Assembly: GCA_051530055.1 (NCBI GenBank)
Contig: CM121341.1
Location: 17,360,001 to 17,424,000, forward strand
Reading direction: 5' to 3'
Origin: Neoechinorhynchus agilis
Taxonomy: Eukaryota; Acanthocephala
DNA length: 64,000 bases
Shown: positions 55,856-64,000 of the stretch, piece after piece
Layout of the letters: every line of letters starts with the position of its first letter
Position numbering within the stretch: position 1 is the stretch's first letter
Notes under the pieces: generated by a model
What the model saw: only the letters and a program-made list of their open reading frames with translations
Databases searched by the model: none
What the model was told of the DNA's origin: nothing
Program-made: the position numbers and the translations under genes

Positions 55856-56289
55856 TGCACGTTTTGTGCTTTATTATTGCCAAATAAATAAACGGAAACA
55901 TGAAATTTTTTTAGATTTGATTTACTTTTTAGTTATGGTATTTTGACAATGATGTTCAGGGTTTTACTGAATATATGTTGAAAAAATCTAGTTTTAATAG
56001 ATACTTTAGGCCAAATAGAATCGTTTACATGGTCCGCTTTGGGGCAAATAATATGTGAATGCTTAGCATCAGCATTTCCTACCATTAAGTGTGAAACTGC
56101 ACTGCCGTTTGCAGTCTTAGAATTCTGTAAAATTGCTAAAAAAAGGTCAATCTAGGCAATTTCAAATGTTTTTGACGGTAATGAATCGTGTAACCTCGCT
56201 AGGTCTAGAAAATTTTCACATTAATAAATATTGACATTTCTGAGGGGTGAGTCACCGATGCCCCTTCCGAAAAAACGTTCTACGTTGCT

Positions 56290-57000
56290 TCTGTAATACC
56301 GGCCACGCATCGCTGGAATAATGAATTACTCCAACAACATGAACTTGATCTTGATGAAAACTTATTCCGGCAAAGGTGTTACGCTTGGTATAGTCGATAA
56401 TACGCTCGAAGAAAGTCATCCTGAGTTAATGGATAGCTTGCTTACTTTTGAGTCATTCAGTAACCACGATTCCAAATACTTTATCGTTTCCAGTGGAACG
56501 GCATGTCTAAATGATGGGAAGCATGATCAGAATAACAACTTTTGTGGACTGGACCTCGCTTATAACGTTCGCCTAGTCACCCGCAGCATCAACATGCTGA
56601 ACTACGGTTTCTTGGATGACAATCCAAAACTAAAATTTTTCAATTCCTTACAACTGCAATATTGCACACCTCACAATGATATCTTTTTTGGGAATTTTAG
56701 CATTAAATCTTATTTTATTATTGTTGCCGTTTGAACATCATGATAGGATCCGAGAAATGACGAATTTTTTTAGCATGGTGTCTCTTAAGAAATACTTTTA
56801 TCCATTAAAAAATCACATTGACAATCGCCGCTAACTGCAATATTGCATTTTAAACTCTTCAGTCGATGTGTTCAGCATCTCAGTAAAAGTTAACCCAATT
56901 AAAGATTCTTCAAAACGATTAAGTACCTCCGAACGATTGTTTCTGGCTGATTTTACAACCTTTAGCCGAAATGGAAAATCTACCAAAGAATACTACCAAC
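56290..57000 (+). pseudogene. Proprotein-convertase-like (S8 kexin) fragment, copy 2
   Basis: An open frame at 56,321-56,734 reads GKGVTLGIVDNTLEESHPEL, then DQNNNFCGLDLAYNVRLVTR, following kexin/furin proteases through the Asp motif and the NN-x-x-CG-x-x-AYNAR block. The Asp of the triad is kept, but the HGT histidine is replaced (SSGTAC), so it cannot be an active protease as read. The Ser region is absent. The frame is open here, unlike copy 1 at 37.6 kb, so it might be an exon of a degenerate homologue. Flank to about 57,000 is also shared with copy 1. Confidence 0.55.
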
Positions 57001-57299
57001 CGTGATGGAAGCAACTTCTTTGGTTGGAAAAGGGAAGAAACATGAGGTGTTTATTTCACAGTATCCACGTCATCCCAAGGTTCAGTTTCTCAAGTGCTGT
57101 GATGCTCACTTGCAATCACCATCTTTTATGTACACGGGCAGAGTCACCAGACCAAACGATAAAAACTAATAACGCTGTTAATTTTTCTGGCAACTTTACT
57201 TTTAACCTCCCCGATATTGATTGATTTTTTGTAAATTTTCTCGACCGCATGCAGTTCTATTCAGACATCTATAAAAAAATCCGTTTTAGATTAATTGGT

Positions 57300-57780
57300 G
57301 CCTACATGACTGAACTAAGGTCCCCGGGGGTCGTGAAGACCGAAAGTGATCTCACCCTTCCTTGAGTATTTGTAAGCTTGATGCTATCTTTTGGAATCCT
57401 CAGATTCCAAGACATCGTATTACCTTCCATACAACATACAGACATAAAAAGCGCCTCCTTGATCCTCTTCTCCTTGTGTTAGTTTCCTTATTGCAGCGTT
57501 CGAAAAATCAATTCTATGAACTGTCAACGCAACGTGGTTGCAAATTGCAGACGACGTGTCTCCCCTTCTTGCGTAACCTTTATGTTGGTCTATCCTTTTT
57601 TAAGTTAGTTGACCGATGTAGATTTTATCACAGCTCCTCAAACCTGGAATCCGATAGACCACATCTTTGTTTTGCTGTTTGCGTTTCCTTTAAAAGATAC
57701 TATCAAGGTTTGTCCCCGCTTTCATGTACGGGATGATCTCCTCGTTCCTTTACCTCCTCTTTAGATGCCGTCGTATTTGG
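57300..57780 (-). mobile_element. Penelope-like element fragment (GIY-YIG domain)
   Basis: The minus strand reads VVYRIPGLRSCDKIYIGQL, then TSSAICNHVALT and VHRIDFSNAAIRKL. This is the GIY-YIG nuclease layout of PLEs (Y-x-I-x-C-x-x-C...Y-x-G-x-T...R-x-x-x-H...AI-x-x-H...H-x-I-x-F-x-x-A). It is decayed, with no RT nearby. Confidence 0.65.
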
Positions 57781-58450
57781 GAGTGCAACTTTTCATTAAT
57801 GAATTGAGTCTGCACAAATTTCCTCTACCCGTTAGACACTATGTCACTGTGAGGATTCATATCGGACCCCCGTCTACACATTTGAGCTACTCATGAACTT
57901 GCTTTTCGTCTGATAATACGACCGGTTCACTGCCCATTTCGGATAAATCTCATAAAGTAACATCTGTGGGATAATGTCGATCTCGACCGCACGCAGGAAA
58001 TCTTTATTTTCGAGAATTCGCCTATGACTTCCTCAGGAAACAACAAAGGTCAGTGGAAATGTGAAGTTTGTTAAAGTAGCGACATCGAAGCGGAAAGTTC
58101 GTCCTGTTTGCTCGGCAGATGTTGGGTTTTCATGGTCACCGCTATTTATTATTGATTAGGGGGCAGAATACGAGATCAAACAATTTTGTATTGCCATATT
58201 ATGATGGATATTCGAAAAAATTGAAGGCTACAGACTAACCAATCAATTAAATTTTTGAGGCTACATTTCTTTATGTTCTTTTACACTGAGGAATGTTAAA
58301 TCAAGATGTTTTTAGCAATTCGTGTGTTAGCGAAGTCATAAAGTCACAAAACACTAAAGAAAATTTTTTATTGAAGAAATAAGGCATCCGAATCCTGCAC
58401 AATTTAAATATCGAAATCTTTTTTTAAATGAGCAAATTATTAATGTTCGG
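57781..58450. other. Unassigned flank of LRR copy 3
   Basis: The left part may be more PLE sequence. From about 58,260 it resembles the downstream flank of the other LRR copies. No gene was seen. Confidence 0.4.
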
Positions 58451-60433
58451 TTATAGATCTGAAATAATTTCGATATCCGTAAAAGTCACATCAACCTCAG
58501 TAATTGTTCCCGCCTCTCGGAATGCACCACTATAAAATTCTCGAATTGGATTGTGAGAAATATTGAGAATATGTAGACTTTTTAGATTCGATAAATGATA
58601 ACTAGGGAATATCCAAAAACCATTTTTGGCCAAATGTAGGAAAATGACATTGTTTAGTCCATAGAACATGTCCTGTACATCAAGATTTCTTAGATGGTTA
58701 TTTGCCAGATCAAGCGTTTTCAATTCCTGGCAATGTTCAAATGATCGAGGAACAATTTTCCAAATCTTGTTAAATTGAACGCACAGGAATTGAAGTTTTG
58801 TTAATAAAAGAAAATCATCATTATCGATTACGGATATCTCATTATGGCTCAAGTCGAGTGAAAACGTCTCATTTGCATTGATCAGTTGATGAACGTCTTT
58901 TATGCAATGTAGATTTTTCGATGTTAGCACAGTAACATTTATTGTGATATTAAATTGCCGAACCATGTCCTGAACACCAAAAGCTTCTCGTGATGGTTGA
59001 GGCATAAATTCTATGACATCGAAAATTTCGAGGAAAACATCAGTATTTCGCCTTCCATCGTACAATAAAAGCGAAATTGAGGTATTCTTTACAATACACT
59101 GCCTCACTTTATTAGCGCCAATAATGATCGGGTCTATAACTTTTAATGGATTATGAGATAAATCGAGCATTTGGAGGTTCTTCAAAGTATTCAAAAAATT
59201 TCGAGGCAGTGTTATTAAATCGTTATTGGCCATAGAAAGCGTATTTATTCGGGCATTGTTCTTCAGAATTTCTTGAAACAGATATGAAATTTGGTTACTT
59301 CTGAGGTTGAGAATTCTTAGTCGCCGAAGATGCGAAAATGCATATCTGCTAATGCTAGAAATTCGATTATGTGACAAATCCAAATGGTATAGATTTGACC
59401 ATTGCGAAAAGCACGAATCATCAAGTTTACTGATTCGATTTCCTGACAAAACCATGGATTCCACCAATTTGCTTGTACGTTCGTTTCCAGCTGGGACTTC
59501 CTCGAGATGCGCCGTATTAACTTCTAAGCGAGTGAGTTTAGGAATTTTGCGTAAAGAACTCGCGTTCAGAAATCGTGTTGTTCCTCCTGAAACTATAAAT
59601 TCCTTCAGGCTGCCAAAATGCGTTTCTCCTCGGAATAAATCATTCAATTCTCCATTAAAACTAAATGCCAGAATTTTCAAAGTCTCAAATCGAGTAAATC
59701 GATTTAATCCAAGTCTACGCAAAGGATTGTTTTCCATTCTGAGCTCCTTTAATTTTTCGAATCGATATCCATAAGGTATAATGGCAAATTCAATTTTGTT
59801 TTTAGATAGGTCAAGCACTTTTAGATTGATCATACGACTGATAATAGACAAACAATCACCACTTAATCGATTATTGTACAGGTTTAGAAATTTAAGCTTA
59901 AAAAGGTGGTTACCCATTTTTGAATCCAGCACCGTTATTTTGTTACGCATTAGATTAAGATGGGTTAAGTGGTTAAATCCCTTAAAGGAATCATCTTCAA
60001 TTTCGTATAGGTCCGCATATCGAATTGAAAGCTTTTTGAGATGTTTAAAATTTTGGATCATATACTTGTCGATTTTAGATACCTTGTCCGTTAATTTTCT
60101 GCAAAATATTGACATGTCTTCAACGTTTGGAAGAATAAATTCAAGATCATTGGGGAGTTCTTCTAGCAATACTTTCTCGATGAATAATGTAGTAATATTT
60201 TTCTCAACTGTTTTAAGAGTATTGGATAACGATTGCCCACCTTTGTATAGTATGCATTTTATCCGTGATGCACTATCATCGGCGATATTTGATACAATAC
60301 ATCGTTCATTCTGATTTGATGTTTGTTCTGTTATCTTTCCTTCAGATGCCACTTTCGATAATTCACATTTGACAAGAAAGCAAAGAACCACGATCAAATT
60401 AAACAGCGTTCTCCTAGAATAATACGATCTCAT
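58451..60433 (-). CDS. Secreted leucine-rich-repeat protein, copy 3
   Basis: This is an intact minus-strand frame of 660 residues. It starts MRSYYSRRTLFNLIVVLCFL (signal peptide), then CIVSN and IKCI cysteines, then about 20 LRRs closely matching copies 1 and 2 (LTHLNLMRNKI, LKVLDLSKNKI, LYHLDLSHNRI, LRILNLRSNQI). It ends at SDL without a membrane helix. The clean ATG after GAGACA defines the ancestral start for the family. It is inverted relative to the other two copies and about 15 kb from copy 2. Its upstream 0.8 kb matches copy 1. Confidence 0.85.
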   Translation of the reverse strand: MRSYYSRRTLFNLIVVLCFLVKCELSKVASEGKITEQTSNQNERCIVSNIADDSASRIKCILYKGGQSLSNTLKTVEKNITTLFIEKVLLEELPNDLEFILPNVEDMSIFCRKLTDKVSKIDKYMIQNFKHLKKLSIRYADLYEIEDDSFKGFNHLTHLNLMRNKITVLDSKMGNHLFKLKFLNLYNNRLSGDCLSIISRMINLKVLDLSKNKIEFAIIPYGYRFEKLKELRMENNPLRRLGLNRFTRFETLKILAFSFNGELNDLFRGETHFGSLKEFIVSGGTTRFLNASSLRKIPKLTRLEVNTAHLEEVPAGNERTSKLVESMVLSGNRISKLDDSCFSQWSNLYHLDLSHNRISSISRYAFSHLRRLRILNLRSNQISYLFQEILKNNARINTLSMANNDLITLPRNFLNTLKNLQMLDLSHNPLKVIDPIIIGANKVRQCIVKNTSISLLLYDGRRNTDVFLEIFDVIEFMPQPSREAFGVQDMVRQFNITINVTVLTSKNLHCIKDVHQLINANETFSLDLSHNEISVIDNDDFLLLTKLQFLCVQFNKIWKIVPRSFEHCQELKTLDLANNHLRNLDVQDMFYGLNNVIFLHLAKNGFWIFPSYHLSNLKSLHILNISHNPIREFYSGAFREAGTITEVDVTFTDIEIISDL

Positions 60434-61270
60434 TGTCTCGAGTGTGTTCGTGAGTTTCTTTGCGAGTCAATTTTTAGGTGCAATATAAAGCTTCAACATT
60501 AATGCAATTCGAGATGTCGCATGTCAAAAAATCTGTCGTTGGACATTTTTGATTGATGTTTGCAAATATGTGCACATTTTAAAGCACATTAATTTTAGAT
60601 AGTTATTTAGTTAACTGCGCTTTCAGCGGTAACATTCTTCGTTTCTGGGTTTGTTTATACGGTAAAATGATCATATGAAATTAACCTTTCTTGCACATTT
60701 TAAAATAAACATTCTATGTTAGACTAATATCAAAATGAATTTATTAGTTATCGTATAATCTTTATTAGGTTAACATACGCTTTTCCCGTGACGAAAAGTT
60801 ACAGTTAATCGATTATTTTTCACTTAGCGAAGAAATGCGTCGGATAAAAAATTATTTACTTGCCTTTTATTTTAGTTCGACTGTCAATTTCTTGCTTTAG
60901 TTGCTTTACTCGGCAAATGGTACTGACAAATAACGTTCCAAATAATCCCTCAGAAGATGGCGATTTTTCATTGGCTGGAATCGGATACGTTATAATGTTT
61001 TGATTGGCTGTTCACCAGTTCCACAATGGGAGCCAGCTTTTTATTAGCTTCCTTTAATGCCGGATGATGAGAACCGAAAGGACTTAGCGAGTGAAAGAAA
61101 ATACAAAGATCGGGCAGTCGGACACTTATAGCGAATTTCTGATCAGCATTTAAAAATATTCTGCTTATCCACCCTCGATACCATGCTCTCACAATCTTAT
61201 AAATTCGCGCAAACGCGTGCGGTTGAGCAAAGTTTCTTAAAACATTGATTGTGATGTTATAACAGCGATT
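60434..61270 (-). promoter_or_regulatory. Upstream region of LRR copy 3
   Basis: This is homologous to 29,826-30,579. It contains inverted CCAAT boxes at about 60,970 and 61,002 (ATTGGCTG), a third one decayed (TTATTAGC), and the TATA-like CTTTATATTGCACCTAAA close to the gene. Confidence 0.55.
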
Positions 61271-62388
61271 GCACCGAAGAAAATTTCATTTTCTGAGGCT
61301 TGAGAAAATTTACAATAAATCAATTAAAATCTGGGAGGTTAAGAGTAAACTTGCCAGAACAATTAATAATTTCATTCCATCGGATTCAATCCAAGAAACT
61401 AATAACGTTCTTTGATTTTACGTTTCGGATGGCGCAAAAATACGGAAATTTGGCATGGCAGCCAAAAAGGACCGGTTTTAATACCAGCAAATCTTCGATC
61501 GAGACTTCCGGTGGTCATTTGTTTTGTTTTCAACATAAAAAGTTTTCCTAGTTTGTGATAATCAACCGAAATTGGTATGTCGATGAAAAGTGCCTATTTT
61601 TCCCTATCCGGCTTTTTAAGAGTCGAAAAACGCCTTTACTTGCTCGGAGGAACGATTGTCTTTTATTTTTAGATATCAATAAAATCTTCGTTTGGAATCA
61701 AGTTATTTTTATCATCCAACTTTATAGCTCGGCGAATTTATTCGATCTAACTTCTCAGAATGTTCGATTCTATCTATCTTTACTTTTTTGATAGAAAACA
61801 AAACTTTAAAAGTGTAATTTTCTACAGGTTAGACCTGAGTTTATTTGTGTGACAATTCTGACAGCGATTAAGTCCCTTTAAAAAAGAAATTTCGATATTT
61901 ATGTATTCTCAGTAGTTATAAAAATTCGCTAGATTGAAATCTGATTGTCGAGCAATTAGACCGGGCGATAGCGCGCCTATTGCTTTCAAAATCTCCGGCC
62001 TTAAATTCCGCGGTTGAAATGTCCCAATAAAGTCTGGTTTCTGTAATTCATAACTACTCATCAAAACCCGTTTACCATCATCAGCAGCAGAAATGTGGTT
62101 TTACCTTCAATGCTAAAAGAATGCGTACTGATGATTTCAGTTCTCATGCCCCCTGAATACAATTGAAAATTTAGTTCGTAAAAATACACTGAACTGAGTC
62201 TATGAAATTCAAGAACACATTTAAGGGGCCATATGGCTTCACTGGTTCCACAAACGTGTTTTCAGGATGATTAGTGTTGATGAAAGTCGATGCTCCTTTA
62301 AAGCTTACTTTAACTAAAATCTAAGATATTGATTAATAGAGCGATTTCACCAACGTAACTCCATCAAGCATTGCAGTATCAATCAAAA
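61271..62388. other. Intergenic, weak frames only
   Basis: A plus-strand frame (61,300-61,551; internal ATG 61,429, MAQKYGNLAWQPKRTGFN) could be a first exon, but nothing supports it. The rest is non-coding AT-rich sequence. Confidence 0.3.
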
Positions 62389-62490
62389 TGAACGTCCTTC
62401 TGACGAGCCCTGCGATATTTCTGTTCCTTCTTATCCGCAAAGGCATGATAGAAACTCTGCAATTCATCGGATGGAGCGGTTTAGTTCAGG
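62389..62490 (+). CDS. Possible signal-peptide exon before the anillin copy
   Basis: ATG 62389 opens MNVLLTSPAIFLFLLI, followed by RKGMIETLQFIGWSGLVQ, and ends at CAG/GTTAGT, a usable donor. A hydrophobic start followed by a donor 90 bp before a duplicated anillin 3' half suggests a possible chimeric gene. An acceptor that joins it in frame to the anillin part was not found. Confidence 0.25.
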
Positions 62491-62584
62491 TTAGTATTAA
62501 AATTTTGAACGGTTTTTTAAAGAACACCATCGATTAGATGACGCTAGGATATCCGTTTCTCTCTAAATACCCACTTAGTAATCA

Positions 62585-63538
62585 ATGGCCTTAACTCAAC
62601 AATATCTGAAAGATAATCTGGCCGGTAAAGATAAACGCCATTTTTATTTTATCGCATTTGTTCACTGCCAAGGAATAGCGCAACAAAGCGAACTCGTATC
62701 TATTCAAGAGCTTCTTTTGTCGAAGAAATCAAATTACATTGAATCAATCATAACGTTCAATGGAGATTTCGTTTTCAAAGATGTCGATCCTCTCTTCGAT
62801 CTTCGTGTCTATATCTATGCATTGCAACGAAATGAGCAAAATCGACGAGGTCCTCATGCACTTCAAGCCATAACGCGACTTATGAAAGGCCGTGAACTTG
62901 AAGGAGTGAGTAAAGATCTTCATTTTGTCCAAGTGGATTGCCTTAAACTGAACAGTGATAATTTCTGTGATGGAGTTGCAACGATGGTAGGTGTGACAGC
63001 TTCTATGCCCATAACTGGGCATTTCTTCTACATTCCGACGTTCAAAATTAATGATGATATTCGATGTGAAGGATACCTGAACATGCTTGAGTTTGAATCC
63101 GGTTATTGGTTTCGCGTAAGAGCGAATCTTGAAGGAAATATATTACGATTATGGGCGATTGAAGAAGGAGACGACGATTCTCAAAATCCCTTTCAAACAC
63201 TTGACCTAGAACTTTGGGCTTCAGTATCAATTGTGAAGACTCCGGTGACACTTGTGCCAAAGTCCAAATGTGAACGCGATAATACGTTTGAACTTTCTCG
63301 TATTTACTTCGAATATTTGGATAAAGATGAAGCGGAACAGCTACCTCTTCAATACTGGTTCTCTGCTGATAGTGCCGACGATGCAAGAAGATGGTGTAGA
63401 CGATTAAATCAAATGCTTGATTTGGTAGCGTTCTGGTCACCTTTGTATGTGAATTTTAAAACACTTCACAAGAAAGTGTTTGCCGGACCTGACAATGGTT
63501 GTATTGAAGTCGCTAATGATAAGAACGAAAAACACTGA
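62585..63538 (+). pseudogene. 5'-truncated anillin duplicate (anillin-homology and PH domains)
   Basis: From 62,590 onward the sequence repeats 51,308-52,468 with essentially no change: 317 codons encode the same protein, and about 210 bp of 3' flank are also shared. Homology begins inside the original exon, so no ancestral promoter or N-terminus is included. The local ATG at 62585 is followed by the full C-terminal anillin-homology/PH region. After 63,749 an extra stretch of about 82 bp appears, and beyond it the two loci match again but with several differences. It could be expressed as a PH-only protein, be a dead copy, or be an assembly duplicate. Confidence 0.75.
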
Positions 63539-64000
63539 CAGCTAAAATCGGGTTCAAATATAATCATGAGGAATTCGGGTGAATGATTGGAGGCGCGCAA
63601 GCAGGATGATTTTACAATTTTGTTGACGCAACCTTCTTTTTAGTGTCCAATTTTGAAAATGTTTGTTCGATTCGTCGATATTGAAGTCTAATTATCTTGT
63701 ATTATTTCACGAACAAAAAGATGTCAAGTTTTTAATCTCGTCGCGAATCTCACTTTTTGATTAAGGTGAAATAAGCGGATTACTGCTCTTTATTTGATAA
63801 CCAAAAATTAATACGTCTGAGTAGCTCATAAAGCACGCTGATTTTACTCATGAAAACAAAGAACAAGCTTTATCGAAATGTGTACCGTTTTCTCGCAGGC
63901 TATGATAAATTGAAGGAAATCGTTTCAATATGAAAATATTTTAAGCTCATTTCCCTATCATGAACGATCGACAAACAAAAAATTACATTGTAAAATGTTA

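Noticed and set aside
60968-61192. 74-residue frame upstream of LRR copy 3
   Set aside because: The homologous stretch upstream of copy 1 has an in-frame stop, and the region carries CCAAT boxes, so it is better read as promoter.
1-64000. CRISPR arrays, bacterial operons or prophage
   Set aside because: Spliced genes, PI3K-like kinase, LIM and anillin genes show a eukaryotic nuclear genome. The repeats are hairpins and retroelements, not spaced direct repeats.

Overview
This is animal (metazoan) nuclear DNA, AT-rich, with compact genes, short introns (mostly 45-90 bp where I can place them) and a heavy load of broken transposable elements. Recognised host genes include the DNA-damage kinase ATM, the replication factor Psf1/GINS1, anillin, two four-LIM-domain proteins, a PMP3/UPF0057 membrane peptide, an EF-hand protein and three secreted leucine-rich-repeat (LRR) proteins. 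Short introns, a PMP3 gene and 14-bp X-boxes (RFX sites) a few dozen bases upstream of start codons fit a nematode or another small-genome invertebrate. I cannot name a species.

Layout. 1-417: 5' part of an unknown minus-strand gene running off the edge. 0.9-6.2 kb: a decayed LINE and two large foldback repeats. 6.2-8.7 kb: a broken Ty3/gypsy element with one LTR. 8.8-16.3 kb: small genes (PMP3, EF-hand, a secreted peptide, an unknown multi-exon gene, an FGF-like reading frame followed by a doublecortin-like one), with a Penelope-like (PLE) fragment and a foldback among them. 16.4-18.2 kb: a LINE copy. 19.4-27.2 kb: ATM. 27.2-29.8 kb: small uncertain frames and retroelement scraps. 30.6-32.6, 41.1-43.1 and 58.5-60.4 kb: the LRR paralogues, separated by LINEs, a restriction-like-endonuclease LINE and two copies of a convertase-like fragment. 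43.5-47.9 kb: the two LIM genes on the minus strand with Psf1 on the plus strand between them. 49.5-52.3 kb: anillin, whose 3' half is repeated almost without change at 62.6-63.8 kb. 53.4-54.2 kb: an orphan membrane-anchored or secreted protein.

Genes working together. ATM (damage signalling), Psf1 (CMG helicase) and anillin (cytokinesis) are housekeeping cell-cycle genes, but nothing shows they are co-regulated. The two LIM genes look like one duplicated unit: each has a perfect X-box 32-33 bp upstream of its start, which suggests RFX control and expression in ciliated cells. The LRR genes are a recent local family with shared promoters.

The most distinctive feature is about a dozen foldback (hairpin) repeats in 64 kb. 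Several carry a remnant of the C-terminus of a PLE GIY-YIG protein or a hammerhead-ribozyme-like core (CTGANGA, stem, GAAA). I read them as non-autonomous PLE derivatives. They sit in introns (Psf1, anillin) and next to gene starts (ATM, LRR copy 2). All family calls come from reading motifs; no database search was run.
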